The position numbers and the translations under genes were made by a program. A stretch of 39,826 bases of DNA, from contig NZ_SRHZ01000074.1 of assembly GCF_004684085.1 (NCBI RefSeq), positions 1 to 39,826 of the forward strand. The letters are read 5' to 3'. The notes under the pieces were generated by a model, which searched no databases, was not told the origin of the DNA, and saw only the letters and a program-made list of their open reading frames with translations. Origin of the DNA: Stenotrophomonas maltophilia. Lineage in GTDB: Bacteria; Pseudomonadota; Gammaproteobacteria; Xanthomonadales; Xanthomonadaceae. Positions 15,264 through 24,022 of the stretch are shown here, in pieces. The stretch's first letter is position 1. Each line of letters opens with the position of its first letter.

Positions 15264-17291
15264 ATGCTGGAACGTCACGGGCTGTCACTGGCGCTGGGCT
15301 GCGCCATTCTCGCGATCCTGTTCGGAATCGTTTCGGCGCGCTGGATCCTGCGCCAACCCACCGGCAATGAACGCATGGTCGCCATCGCCACGGCCATCCA
15401 GGAAGGCGCGCGCGCCTACCTCAACCGCCAGTACCTGACCATCGGCATCGCCGGCGTGGTCCTGTTCGTGCTGGTCGGCATCTTCCTGAGCTGGTACACC
15501 GCGATCGGCTTCGCGGTCGGTGCGGTGCTGTCCGGTGCAGCTGGCTACATCGGCATGAACGTGTCGGTGCGCGCCAACGTGCGCACCGCCGAGGCTGCAC
15601 GCCATGGCATCAGTGCAGCGATGGACGTTGCGTTCCGCGGTGGTGCGATCACCGGCATGCTGGTGGTCGGCCTGGGCCTGCTGGGCGTGGCCGGCTACTA
15701 CGCCCTGCTGCTGCGCATGGGCCTGCCGATGGAGCAGGCGCTGCATGCGCTGGTCGGTCTGGCGTTCGGTTCGTCGCTGATCTCGATCTTCGCGCGTCTG
15801 GGCGGCGGCATCTTCACCAAGGGTGCCGATGTGGGCGCCGATCTGGTCGGCAAGGTCGAAGCTGGCATTCCCGAGGACGACCCGCGCAACCCGGCGGTGA
15901 TCGCTGACAACGTCGGTGACAACGTCGGCGACTGTGCCGGGATGGCCGCCGACCTGTTCGAAACCTATGCCGTGACCGTGATCGCGACCATGCTGCTGGG
16001 CAGCCTGATGCTGGCCGAGGCAGGAGCGAATGCGGTCCTGTATCCGCTGGTACTCGGCGGTGTGTCGATCATCGCTTCGATCATCGGTGCACTGTTCGTC
16101 AAGGTGAAGCCGGGCGGCTCGATCATGGGCGCGCTGTACAAGGGCGTGATCGTCTCCGGCGTGCTGGCCGCGATCGCGTTCTACCCGATCACCACCGGGC
16201 TGATGGCCGACAACGTGCACGGACCGATGGCGCTGTATGGCTGCGCGCTGATCGGCCTGGTTCTGACCGGCCTGATCGTGTGGATCACCGAGTACTACAC
16301 CGGCACCCAGTACAAGCCGGTACAGCACGTCGCGCAGGCCTCGACCACCGGCCACGGCACCAACATCATTGCCGGTCTCGGCATCTCGATGAAGTCCACC
16401 GCGCTGCCGGTGGTCGCCGTGTGTGCGGCGATCTGGGGTGCGTTCGCGCTGGGTGGCCTTTATGGCATCGCCATTGCCGCCACGGCCATGCTGTCGATGG
16501 CCGGCATGATCGTCGCCCTCGATGCTTACGGACCGATCACCGACAACGCCGGCGGCATCGCCGAAATGGCCGAGCTGCCTTCGGAGATCCGCGACATCAC
16601 CGACCCGCTGGATGCGGTGGGCAATACCACCAAGGCGGTCACCAAAGGCTATGCGATCGGCTCGGCGGCACTGGCCGCGCTGGTGTTGTTTGCCGACTAC
16701 ACCCACAACCTGCAGGCGGCCAATCCAGGACAGGAATTCCGCTTCGACCTGAGCGACCACACGGTGATCATCGGCCTGCTGATCGGCGGCCTGATTCCCT
16801 ACCTGTTCGGTGCGATGGCGATGGAAGCGGTCGGCCGCGCCGCCGGTGCAGTGGTGGAAGAAGTTCGGCGCCAGTTCCGCGAGATCCCCGGCATCATGCA
16901 AGGTACGGCCAAGCCGCAGTACGACCGTGCCGTGGACATGCTGACCCGCTCGGCGATCCGCGAAATGATCGTGCCCTCGCTGCTGCCGGTGGCCGTGCCG
17001 GTGGTGGTCGGCCTGCTGCTGGGGCCACGCGCGCTGGGCGGCCTGCTGATCGGCACGATCGTGACCGGCCTGTTCGTGGCCATTTCGATGACCACCGGTG
17101 GCGGCGCTTGGGACAATGCCAAGAAGTACATCGAGGACGGCCACTTCGGCGGCAAGGGCAGCGAGGCGCACAAGGCGGCGGTGACCGGCGACACCGTCGG
17201 TGACCCGTACAAGGACACCGCCGGCCCGGCGATCAATCCGCTGATCAAGATCATCAACATCGTGGCGCTGCTGCTGGTGCCGTTGCTGTAG
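15264..17291 (+). CDS. hppA: K+-independent H+-pumping pyrophosphatase
   Basis: 675 residues with about 16 membrane helices. It couples hydrolysis of pyrophosphate to proton export across the inner membrane. The PPi site is visible in [39 protein letters not shown], and again near the end in [17 protein letters not shown] and [19 protein letters not shown]. Subtype: [10 protein letters not shown] has Lys457 and Thr460 at the positions that mark the K+-independent group (K+-dependent enzymes have Ala and Gly there). The ATG has gagg about 7 nt upstream. In methylotrophs pfp and hppA are co-transcribed; here they are neighbours on the same strand, separated by a DUF488 gene and an opposite-strand gene. 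Confidence 0.95.
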   Translation: MLERHGLSLALGCAILAILFGIVSARWILRQPTGNERMVAIATAIQEGARAYLNRQYLTIGIAGVVLFVLVGIFLSWYTAIGFAVGAVLSGAAGYIGMNVSVRANVRTAEAARHGISAAMDVAFRGGAITGMLVVGLGLLGVAGYYALLLRMGLPMEQALHALVGLAFGSSLISIFARLGGGIFTKGADVGADLVGKVEAGIPEDDPRNPAVIADNVGDNVGDCAGMAADLFETYAVTVIATMLLGSLMLAEAGANAVLYPLVLGGVSIIASIIGALFVKVKPGGSIMGALYKGVIVSGVLAAIAFYPITTGLMADNVHGPMALYGCALIGLVLTGLIVWITEYYTGTQYKPVQHVAQASTTGHGTNIIAGLGISMKSTALPVVAVCAAIWGAFALGGLYGIAIAATAMLSMAGMIVALDAYGPITDNAGGIAEMAELPSEIRDITDPLDAVGNTTKAVTKGYAIGSAALAALVLFADYTHNLQAANPGQEFRFDLSDHTVIIGLLIGGLIPYLFGAMAMEAVGRAAGAVVEEVRRQFREIPGIMQGTAKPQYDRAVDMLTRSAIREMIVPSLLPVAVPVVVGLLLGPRALGGLLIGTIVTGLFVAISMTTGGGAWDNAKKYIEDGHFGGKGSEAHKAAVTGDTVGDPYKDTAGPAINPLIKIINIVALLLVPLL

Positions 17292-17322
17292 TGCCATGCC
17301 GGGTGTGCGGTGATTGCCCGTA

Positions 17323-17345
17323 GTAGATCCACGCCATGCGTGGAT
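17323..17345. repeat. SMAG-type GTAG repeat
   Basis: gtagatccacgccatgcgtg plus gat, 32 nt after the hppA stop. It is followed 12 nt later by a family B repeat, the same arrangement as at 20804-20878. Confidence 0.88.
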
Positions 17346-17357
17346 GACCGGCCCGAC

Positions 17358-17394
17358 GGGGTCAGAGCCCTTTCCTGCGGAAAGGGATCCGACC
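17358..17394. repeat. Family B palindromic repeat
   Basis: ggggtcagagccctttcc, a tgc loop, then ggaaagggatccgacc; same nested-hairpin design as at 1281 and 20840. It ends 11 nt before the tonB stop, between convergent hppA and tonB. Confidence 0.85.
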
Positions 17395-17405
17395 TGCAGG
17401 GCCGG

Positions 17406-18125
17406 TCAGCGCCCTCGCAGGAAGAACGACACCGGCACCATCACTTCCACCGGGTCGCCGGCCACTTCGGCCGGCGGCGCTGGAACCGGATTGGCCCGCT
17501 GCACGGTGTCCAGCGTCTCTTGGTCGAGCAGCGCGAAGCCACTGCTGCGGCCCAGTTTCAACCCCGAGACCGCGCCGTCACGGGCCACGGCAAAGCGCAC
17601 GTAGACCACGCCCTGCTGGCGCAGCCGCTCGGCCTGGCGCGGATAGCGGCGGTGCTTCTGCAGATGCCCAAGCAGGCGTCCTTCCCAGGTCGCCTCGGCG
17701 CGACTGCGCTCACCGGCCGTGGTCTGCGGTGCGGTGTAGCGTGCGGCTGCGTCGGCGGCCACCTGCGGTGGTGCGCTGGTCTGCGCGACGTTGGCATCGG
17801 CAGTATCCGGCGACGGCGTCGGCTCCGATGTGCGCGGCGGTGGCAGCTCGCCCTGCGGCTGCACCGGCGCCTTCGGTTGCTCACGCAGCGCTGGCTTTGG
17901 CGCTTGTCGCTGCTGTTGCTGCTGCAGTGGACCGGTGGCGACTTCGCGCGGCGGCACCGGCGGTGCCTGCGCCATCGGTGCCAGTTCCAGCATCAGCGCG
18001 GCGGGCGGCGCCGTCGCAGCCAGCACCGGTGCGCGCGTCGCCCACCAGCAGGCCGCGCCGATCAGCAGCGCATGCACCAACAGCACGATCGCCAGGCTGG
18101 TCGCCCAGCGCCGCAGTCCACTCAT
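17406..18125 (-). CDS. tonB: TonB energy-transducing protein
   Basis: 239 residues. A single N-terminal membrane anchor (about 8-30, SLAIVLLVHALLIGAACWWA) is followed by a periplasmic Pro/Gln/Ala-rich stretch with a Q-run at about residues 69-73. The C-terminal TonB domain (about 150-239) shows HRRYPRQAERLRQQGVVYVRFAV and SSGFALLDQETLDTVQRANPVPAPP. It passes energy from the ExbB/ExbD motor to outer-membrane receptors by binding their TonB box. The ATG overlaps the exbD stop by 4 nt (ATGA). Last gene of the heme oxygenase - DUF454 - exbB - exbD - tonB run, so its likely clients are heme or iron receptors such as the one at 20884-23805; it need not be the only TonB in the cell. Confidence 0.93.
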   Translation of the reverse strand: MSGLRRWATSLAIVLLVHALLIGAACWWATRAPVLAATAPPAALMLELAPMAQAPPVPPREVATGPLQQQQQRQAPKPALREQPKAPVQPQGELPPPRTSEPTPSPDTADANVAQTSAPPQVAADAAARYTAPQTTAGERSRAEATWEGRLLGHLQKHRRYPRQAERLRQQGVVYVRFAVARDGAVSGLKLGRSSGFALLDQETLDTVQRANPVPAPPAEVAGDPVEVMVPVSFFLRGR

Positions 18126-18547
18126 CGCGCTCCCTGCTCCAGGCCAACCAGCGCCACCTTCAGGTAGCCCGCTGCACGCAACGCATCCAGCGTCGCCATC
18201 AGTTCGCCGTAGGGCACGTGGGTATCGGCACGCAGGAAGATGCGCTGCGCGGTGTCGCCGTGGGTGGCCACCTGCAATGCAGCCGCCAGCCCGTCGCGCG
18301 CCACGGCCTGTTCACCAACGCGCAGCGACAGATCGGCCTGCACGGTCACATACACCGGCGCCTGTTCCGGCGGCGTGGCACTGGCGCTGCTGGCCGGCAG
18401 CTGCACCGGAACCGATACGGTGGCCAACGGTGCGGCCACCATGAAGATGATCAACAGCACCAGCATCACATCGATGAAGGGCGTGACATTGATCTCGTGC
18501 GCTTCTTCCGGCGTGTCGTCGCGGTCGGACGCGGTCCTGATCGCCAT
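18122..18547 (-). CDS. exbD: ExbD motor protein
   Basis: 141 residues, inner membrane. One transmembrane helix near the N-terminus (about 22-43) contains the essential aspartate in NVTPFIDVMLVLLIIFMV, the proton-carrying residue of the TolR/ExbD family. The periplasmic domain follows, with YVTVQADLSLRVGEQ and the C-terminal HVPYGELMATLDALRAAGYLKVALV. It works with ExbB and TonB. It starts 9 nt after exbB and overlaps tonB by 4 nt, so all three should be co-expressed. Confidence 0.94.
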   Translation of the reverse strand: MAIRTASDRDDTPEEAHEINVTPFIDVMLVLLIIFMVAAPLATVSVPVQLPASSASATPPEQAPVYVTVQADLSLRVGEQAVARDGLAAALQVATHGDTAQRIFLRADTHVPYGELMATLDALRAAGYLKVALVGLEQGAR

Positions 18548-18556
18548 CGTCGTGCC

Positions 18557-19306
18557 TCAGTGCACCGCACGCAGCGATGCTGCTGCGGTACGCGGCACGG
18601 TGCGATCGAGATCGCGCGAAACCAGCTGCTGCACAGCCGCCGACAGGTCCCCGAGCAGACCCCGCAGGCCGGCCAACACGCGGCTGAAGTGGTTGTAGAC
18701 CAGCACCGCGGGAATTGCCGCGACCAGGCCGAGCGCGGTCGCCAGAAGGGCCTCGGCGATGCCCGGCGCGACCACCGCCAGATTAGTGGTATTGCTGTGG
18801 GCGATGCCGATGAAACTGTTCATGATGCCCCACACCGTGCCGAACAGGCCGACGAAGGGCGCCACTGCGCCGATGCTGGCGAGCACACCGATGCCGCGCC
18901 GCTGCACTCGCGCGGTCTCCAGCTCGATGCGGTCCAGGCGCGATGCAATGCGCTCCTTGATTCCGTCGCGCCCTTCCAGATCCTGCGACAGGCGCAACTC
19001 GGTGCGGGCCGCATCCAGCATCGCCAACGCAATGCCCTGTTGCACACTGGCATCCGCACTCTCACCGGGCAGGCTCGGCGCCTGCAGCAACAGCGCGCGC
19101 GCCGCGCGCAGCTGCCGGGTCTGGCGGGCCAGCTCCCAGCCCTTGGCCAGCAGCACGGTCCAGGTGGCCAGCGATGCCAGTGCCAGCGCGATCATCACGG
19201 CTTTCACCACTACGTCGGCGGCCAGGTACATGCCCCACGGGGTCAATGCAGGGGCGGCCACGGGGGCCAGATCAGCAGGCAGCATCGTCTCGGTTTCCAT
19301 CAGCAT
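18557..19306 (-). CDS. exbB: ExbB motor protein
   Basis: About 249 residues, MotA/TolQ/ExbB family, with three membrane helices: one near residues 25-45 (DVVVKAVMIALALASLATWTVLL) and two in the C-terminal half (GVLASIGAVAPFVGLFGTVWGIMNSF and PGIAEALLATALGLVAAIPAVLVYN). The GLFGTVWGIM and EALLATALGLVAAIPA motifs are diagnostic. It forms the proton channel with ExbD that drives TonB. The start is uncertain: ATGs at 19306, 19300 and 19285 are all plausible and none has a strong ribosome binding site. Each of them overlaps the end of the DUF454 gene, which implies coupled translation. Confidence 0.9.
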   Translation of the reverse strand: MLMETETMLPADLAPVAAPALTPWGMYLAADVVVKAVMIALALASLATWTVLLAKGWELARQTRQLRAARALLLQAPSLPGESADASVQQGIALAMLDAARTELRLSQDLEGRDGIKERIASRLDRIELETARVQRRGIGVLASIGAVAPFVGLFGTVWGIMNSFIGIAHSNTTNLAVVAPGIAEALLATALGLVAAIPAVLVYNHFSRVLAGLRGLLGDLSAAVQQLVSRDLDRTVPRTAAASLRAVH

Positions 19307-19739
19307 CAGGGGTCGCTGCGCGGCGGCGGGCCGCGCGCGGATCATTGGCGTCGTCCACTTCCACGACAGGATTGGGCTCCAGCCGCGGCGCCGGTCGGCT
19401 CAATACGTAGCCGGCGCTGACCGCGAAGAACAGGCCCACGCCCAACAGCAGGCGCCAGGATGGATGCGCGCCCCAGCAGAACAGCGCGAAGCCCACCGCC
19501 ATGCCGGCACTGGCGAACGCCTTGCCCTTGCGCGATACCGCGCCCTGCTCGCGCCACAGCCGCAACGAGGGGCCATAACGCGGATGCGCCAGCAGGCGTT
19601 GCTCGAACTTCGGCGAGCTGCGCGCGAAGCAGCCCACGGCCAGGATCAGGAAGATGGTGGTCGGCATCACCGGCAGCAACGCGCCGATCACCCCGAGGCC
19701 CACCATCAGCCAGCCCAGCGCGAACCAGAGCCAGCGCAT
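19272..19739 (-). CDS. DUF454 (YbaN-like) membrane protein
   Basis: 155 residues. The core (1 to about 120) is the DUF454 pattern: MRWLWFALGWLMVGLGVIGALLPVMPTTIFLILAVGCFARSSPKFEQRLLAHPRYGPSLRLW, then two more membrane helices. The function of the family is unknown. A hydrophilic tail of about 30 residues (rich in Asp, Arg and Ala) extends past the usual family end and overlaps the start of exbB. It lies 31 nt downstream of the heme oxygenase gene and inside an iron-transport operon, so a role in heme or iron handling at the membrane is a reasonable inference, not shown. The start at MRWLWF is chosen by family alignment. Confidence 0.85.
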   Translation of the reverse strand: MRWLWFALGWLMVGLGVIGALLPVMPTTIFLILAVGCFARSSPKFEQRLLAHPRYGPSLRLWREQGAVSRKGKAFASAGMAVGFALFCWGAHPSWRLLLGVGLFFAVSAGYVLSRPAPRLEPNPVVEVDDANDPRAARRRAATPDADGNRDDAAC

Positions 19740-19770
19740 CAGCACTGCACCTGTGGGCGCGCGCCGTGCA

Positions 19771-20358
19771 TCAGGCGAATTCCACTTCGACGTGGCCGTG
19801 CACGCTGCGGAACGCGGCATCGGCCGCATCGATCACCTGCTGTTCCTGCTCGACACTCAGCGGTACCGCGTCCAGCGCAGCGGTGAACTCACGCCAGTGG
19901 CGCGCCGCGCCATCTGGATGTGCGGCCAGGTGGCGGGCGCCGAAATCACGGTCCAGGCCGAGCTTGGCGGCCATCTTGTACAGAATGGTGCCGCCGAGGT
20001 TGGAGCCTTCGGCCACATACAGCCAGCCGAGGGCGGCCGGCAGCGCCAGGTCCGACGGCAGTGCGGCGATGTCCGCGCCCGGCAGGCTCTGCTCCAGGTC
20101 CTGCAGGTCACGCGCGACCTGTGTCAGGCGCCGGCGCTCACCGAGATCGGGCAGCAGTGCGTCCAGCGCAGGGTTGGCATACAGCGCATCGATGCTGCGG
20201 TGGAAGCGATACTGCACGCGCAGGAAGCGAGCGAAGTTGCTGCGGTCGGCGAAAATGTCGCCGGCCATGATGCGCTTGTCCAGAGCACCGTGGCTGTCGC
20301 GGGTGGCGGCCTTGAGCCGCAGGCTGCGGCTGTCTTCAGGAGCGATATGTGCGTTCAT
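19771..20358 (-). CDS. Heme oxygenase (biliverdin-producing)
   Basis: 195 residues, all-helical bacterial heme oxygenase. The N-terminal LKAATRDSHGALD segment carries the proximal heme ligand His23, and the distal helix has GWLYVAEGSNLGGTIL with the glycine-rich bend over the heme. It would open heme to biliverdin, CO and free iron in the cytoplasm. No phytochrome gene is adjacent, so iron release rather than chromophore supply is the likelier role. First gene of the run that continues with DUF454, exbB, exbD and tonB (31-nt gap, overlap, 9-nt gap, 4-nt overlap). The start at MNAHIAPE is chosen because the upstream frame has no homology. Confidence 0.92.
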   Translation of the reverse strand: MNAHIAPEDSRSLRLKAATRDSHGALDKRIMAGDIFADRSNFARFLRVQYRFHRSIDALYANPALDALLPDLGERRRLTQVARDLQDLEQSLPGADIAALPSDLALPAALGWLYVAEGSNLGGTILYKMAAKLGLDRDFGARHLAAHPDGAARHWREFTAALDAVPLSVEQEQQVIDAADAAFRSVHGHVEVEFA

Positions 20359-20466
20359 GGGGGAATGCCAGGAGGGTCGTCCTGCTGTAGACGTTCGCCG
20401 CGGGGCTTTCCCCAAGCCCGTGTGCACCGATAATGGGCCATCCCCTTTTTCCACCCGGAACCGACG

Positions 20467-20724
20467 ATGATCACCACCGAACCGCGCATGACCAATCTGT
20501 TCCTGCAGCTGGGCCTGGACGCCAGCGCCGAGGGCATCGCCCGTTTCATCCGCGAGCACCAGCTGGCCACCGATGTTGAAGTGGCCGAGGCGGCCTATTG
20601 GAACGATGCACAGCGCCAGTTCCTGTCCGAGTCGCTGCAGGCCGATGCGGCATGGAGCACCGTGGTGGACGAGCTGAACGAGTCGCTGCACGAAGATGCG
20701 GTGAAGGCGGCGACCGGGCTGTAA
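20467..20724 (+). CDS. DUF2789 family protein
   Basis: 85 residues, small, soluble and helical. MTNLFLQLGLDASAEGIARFIREHQL, VAEAAYWNDAQRQFLSESLQADAAWSTVVDELNESLHEDA matches the DUF2789 family, which has no known function. The first ATG is used; an alternative start at MTNLF seven codons later would give the more typical family length. It lies divergent from the heme oxygenase gene (108 bp between them), inside the iron region but on the opposite strand, with no sign of coupling to it. Confidence 0.85.
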   Translation: MITTEPRMTNLFLQLGLDASAEGIARFIREHQLATDVEVAEAAYWNDAQRQFLSESLQADAAWSTVVDELNESLHEDAVKAATGL

Positions 20725-20729
20725 GCAGA

Positions 20730-20794
20730 CGCCGGGCATGGCCCGGCGCTACCGCTTCATCTGCACGATCCGCCGGGCATGGCCCGGCGCTACC
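20730..20794. repeat. Two family C palindromes in tandem
   Basis: cgccgggcatggcccggcg with gctacc at 20730-20753 and again at 20771-20794, in direct orientation 41 nt apart, right after the DUF2789 stop. Confidence 0.88.
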
Positions 20795-20803
20795 CGCTGT
20801 CCG

Positions 20804-20826
20804 GTAGATCCACGCCATGCGTGGAT
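20804..20826. repeat. SMAG-type GTAG repeat
   Basis: gtagatccacgccatgcgtg plus gat, followed 13 nt later by a family B repeat. Confidence 0.88.
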
Positions 20827-20839
20827 GGCCGTACCTGAT

Positions 20840-20878
20840 GGGGTCAGAGCCCTTTCCGCAGGAAAGGGATCCGACCCC
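20840..20878. repeat. Family B palindromic repeat
   Basis: ggggtcagagccctttcc, a short loop, then ggaaagggatccgacccc. It ends 5 nt before the receptor stop codon, between convergent genes. Confidence 0.87.
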
Positions 20879-20883
20879 GCCGA

Positions 20884-23805
20884 TCAGTACTTCCAGGTCA
20901 ACGCCAGGCGCGCGGTGCGGCCCGGGGCCGGCATCACACCCAGGGCAAGCGGGTCCAGGTAGTAACGGTCGGTCAGGTTGTCCACGCCGGCTTCCACCGA
21001 CAGCTGGTCGTTGAAGCTCCAGCTGGCGAACAGATCCACCAGGGTGGTCGGCCGGTACAACTGCTGGATTGCCGACAGGCCCACGTTCCAGTCCTTGTCC
21101 AGCTTGCTGATCGGGCCGGCGTTGTGGACCACGCGGGTGCCGAAGGTCAGGCGCTCGTCGAACAGGCGCGAGCCCAGGGTCAGGTTGACCATGTAGCGCG
21201 GCGGGTTCTGGGTGTTGGTGTACGAACCCTCGAAGCCGCCGTCCACGCAGTTGGGCGTGTTGGCCAGCTCGCCGTTCTTGCGCTGTGCACCGTAGGCACG
21301 GCGCTCGGCGGCGATGTCCGGGGCGCAGGTCTTGGCCTTGAAGTAATAGTGCGCGGACAGATCGGCAAATACCTTGCCGCTGTCATAGCTGGACTGGAAC
21401 TCCATGCCCGAGACCTTGAACTGGTCGACGTTGCGGATCAGGCCGGCCGACAGCGTGCGGTAGTCACGGGTGATCAGGTCGTCGATGCGGGTATCGAAGT
21501 ACGCCAGCTTCAGCGCCAGGCGATCGCCGGCGGTGAACAGGTCGTAGCGGATGGTGCTGGCGCCGATTTCCCAGCTGCGCGCACGCTCCGGCTTCAGCTC
21601 ACCCACCGGCTTGGCGGCGGTGAACAGGCCCAGCGTGGTCTCGAACAGGCTCGGCAGCTTGGTGCCTTCGGCGTACTTCACGTAGACCATGGTGTCTTCG
21701 CTGAAGCGGTAGGCCACGCTGGCGGTCGGCGAGAACGCGGTGTCGCGACGGCGGATCGGCTGCGACCAGGTCCAGCTGACCGGCACTTCCAGGTCCTGCG
21801 CCTTACCGGCGTCGTAGAAGTTCCAACCACCGATGTCGCCCACCGTGCCCTTCTTGTACGGTGAGGCCAGCAGCGATTCCTGGGTGAAGTTGCCGTTGGC
21901 ATCCGGATACCAGTTCAGCAGCGCGATGCGCTTGGCCCGCCACGACGGCAGCGCCGGGTTGCCATTGAGCAGTTCGGTGTAGCGGTACTGGCCCTGCACC
22001 TCATAGGCATCGGGCGTGGCCAGGCGGTTGCGGTCATGCACATCCACGCGGTTCCAGCGGCCGCCGGCCAGCAGTTCCCAATGCTCATCGGGCTGCCACT
22101 TCAGCGAGGCCACGGCGCTGTATTCCTTGCGCTCGGCGTTGCGCAGGAAACGGTTGTTGACCAGATCGTCGTGCATGACCGGCCCCGAACTGCCCGGCGC
22201 GATGTCTTCGTCGCTGTAGGACAGGCCGTAGTCGAGCGTGAACGCACCGGCCCGGGTGTCGAACGTCGAGGTGTTGCTGGCATCCAGGCCAAAGCGCTTC
22301 TGCCGCAGCGGATTGCGGTAGGCATCCTTGTAGCCGGGGTCGCCACTGAAGCTGGGCGCGTCGTACCACTCGGTGCGGCGATCGAAGTACCAGGGGGTGA
22401 TGCCGGTCAGGCTGTTGTACATCACGCTGTCGGTGTCGGTGTACGCGGCATTGACGCGCAGGTCGATCAGCTCGCTGTCCGGATTGAAGCGATAGCGCAG
22501 CGTGTAGCTGTCCATGTCGACGTGGCCCGGATCCCATTGCGGAATGCGGTCACGATCCACACGGATGATCTGCGACGCCATGATCTCGCCGGCGGTGCCT
22601 TCATAGCGGCGGTAACCGGCCTCCAGCGTCTGCACATCGTCGATGCGCCAGGTGCCCTTGAGCAGCGCCGACTTCGAGCGCGCCGAGGTATTGAAGACCT
22701 CGGTACGCGGCGGGTTCAGCGGTGCCAGCGTGCGCCGCGTCTGCGGGAAGTCGTCGTAACCGTGCTTGCCGGAGAAGTAGTTGCCGTTGTCGCGGTAGGC
22801 ATAGGCGGCGACCAGATCGAAGCGGTCCCAGTGCCCTGCGGCAGCCACGTTGAAGAACTGGCTGCCGGTGGCGCTGCGGTCGGAACGCGGCGCGGCGCTG
22901 TAGGACGGCAGGTTGTTGGCGCTGGCGTTGGCCAGGCCGCCACGCACGCGCACGCCGAAGTCACGGCCTTCGCGCAGCACGTCACCGATCTTCAGCGTTT
23001 CCATCTCGACCACGCCGCCGATGCCGCCGGAGGCGTTGGCCTGAAGGCTCGGGCCCTTGGTGATGGTCAGGCTGGAGATCAGGTCCGGATCGAGGTAGGT
23101 GCGCTGCGACTGGCCGGCGTAGCCACGATAGGTATCCATGCTGGACTGGCCGCCGTCGATGATCACCGGCACCCGGCCCTGGCCCTGGATGCCGCGGATG
23201 TTGACGTCGAAGCCGTTGCCCACGCGCGGATCACCGGCGGTGACACCGGCCACGCCCTTGACGATGTCGCCATTGGAGGTGCCGCGGAAACGCTCCAGCT
23301 GCGTGCGGTTGAGCGTGGTGCTCGAGCCGACGCTGCGATAGCTGTCGAGCAGGCGGGCCTCGACGCTGGTCGCGCCACGGTCGATGCGGTCGCCGGCCAC
23401 GCTCAGCGTGTCGGTGACGATCACGCCGCTGCCGGCCTGCACCGGGGTTGCCGCTTCCAGGGTGACCGCATCGGCGCCAACCCGGCGCACTGCCAGACCA
23501 CTGCCCTGCAGCAGTCGGGCCAGAGCCTCTTCGGAGGACAGGCTGCCACTGACCGCGTGCGAGGTCACGCCCTGGGCCAGAGTGGCCGGATACACCACCT
23601 GCACACCAGACTGACGCATGTAGCTGCGCAGCGCTTCATCCAGCGCCTGTGCGGGAATGTCGAAGCGCTGCATGGCCGCATGACCGCTGGCAGCACTCTG
23701 CGCCAGTACGGACGAAGGTGCGGCGCTGGCAAGGCCAGCAGCCAACAGCGCGATGCACAGACGGGACGGGCGCAGCACGCGGCCCGGACGATGGGAGTCG
23801 AACAT
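20884..23805 (-). CDS. TonB-dependent receptor with STN signalling domain
   Basis: 973 residues, outer membrane. A signal peptide (about 1-35) is followed by a secretin/TonB N-terminal (STN) domain at about 46-118 (FDIPAQALDEALRSYMRQSGVQVVY, LARLLQGSGLAVRR), which in this class contacts FecR. Then come the plug (TTLNRTQLERFRGTSNGDIVKGVAGVTAGD; FDVNIRGIQGQGRVPVIIDGGQSS) and a 22-strand barrel ending in LALTWKY with a C-terminal aromatic. The plug resembles the hemoglobin/heme receptor group (HasR/HemR-like). The canonical FRAP box appears as GTKLPSLFE, and I see no NPNL box. Ligand: heme or a heme protein is likely from the plug and the nearby heme oxygenase, not proven. Transcribed after fecI and fecR. 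Confidence 0.92.
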   Translation of the reverse strand: MFDSHRPGRVLRPSRLCIALLAAGLASAAPSSVLAQSAASGHAAMQRFDIPAQALDEALRSYMRQSGVQVVYPATLAQGVTSHAVSGSLSSEEALARLLQGSGLAVRRVGADAVTLEAATPVQAGSGVIVTDTLSVAGDRIDRGATSVEARLLDSYRSVGSSTTLNRTQLERFRGTSNGDIVKGVAGVTAGDPRVGNGFDVNIRGIQGQGRVPVIIDGGQSSMDTYRGYAGQSQRTYLDPDLISSLTITKGPSLQANASGGIGGVVEMETLKIGDVLREGRDFGVRVRGGLANASANNLPSYSAAPRSDRSATGSQFFNVAAAGHWDRFDLVAAYAYRDNGNYFSGKHGYDDFPQTRRTLAPLNPPRTEVFNTSARSKSALLKGTWRIDDVQTLEAGYRRYEGTAGEIMASQIIRVDRDRIPQWDPGHVDMDSYTLRYRFNPDSELIDLRVNAAYTDTDSVMYNSLTGITPWYFDRRTEWYDAPSFSGDPGYKDAYRNPLRQKRFGLDASNTSTFDTRAGAFTLDYGLSYSDEDIAPGSSGPVMHDDLVNNRFLRNAERKEYSAVASLKWQPDEHWELLAGGRWNRVDVHDRNRLATPDAYEVQGQYRYTELLNGNPALPSWRAKRIALLNWYPDANGNFTQESLLASPYKKGTVGDIGGWNFYDAGKAQDLEVPVSWTWSQPIRRRDTAFSPTASVAYRFSEDTMVYVKYAEGTKLPSLFETTLGLFTAAKPVGELKPERARSWEIGASTIRYDLFTAGDRLALKLAYFDTRIDDLITRDYRTLSAGLIRNVDQFKVSGMEFQSSYDSGKVFADLSAHYYFKAKTCAPDIAAERRAYGAQRKNGELANTPNCVDGGFEGSYTNTQNPPRYMVNLTLGSRLFDERLTFGTRVVHNAGPISKLDKDWNVGLSAIQQLYRPTTLVDLFASWSFNDQLSVEAGVDNLTDRYYLDPLALGVMPAPGRTARLALTWKY

Positions 23806-23979
23806 GGGGGAAACCTGTCAGGTAATCGGAGCCGCGGGCGCGGCGTCATCCGCGGCAGGCGCGGACACGGCGACGTACGTGGCGGCGGCGGGTACGTTCG
23901 CGAGGTAAGACGGTTGAGCGCGCGGCAACCCCAAGAGCGATTTGCGGTCGCGGCGGTGCGGACGGTTGGTCGGCCGGTT

Positions 23980-24010
23980 GTAGCGGTGGGTGCCGACCGT
24001 TGGTCGGCAC
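23980..24010. repeat. GTAG-associated hairpin between fecR and receptor
   Basis: tgccgaccgttggtcggca (23991-24009), a 7-9 bp stem, with GTAG at 23980-23983. It lies 13 nt from the SMAG repeat that ends fecR, so two hairpins stand in tandem between fecR and the receptor gene. Confidence 0.7.
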
Positions 24011-24022
24011 ACTGGGACGATC

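Noticed and set aside
15285..17297. 670-codon minus-strand frame opposite hppA
   Set aside because: Antisense of a highly conserved pyrophosphatase; the His/Gln/Asp-rich product has no family features.
17729..19420. 563-codon plus-strand frame opposite tonB, exbD and exbB
   Set aside because: It spans three coupled minus-strand genes with clear motifs; no ribosome binding site or domain of its own.
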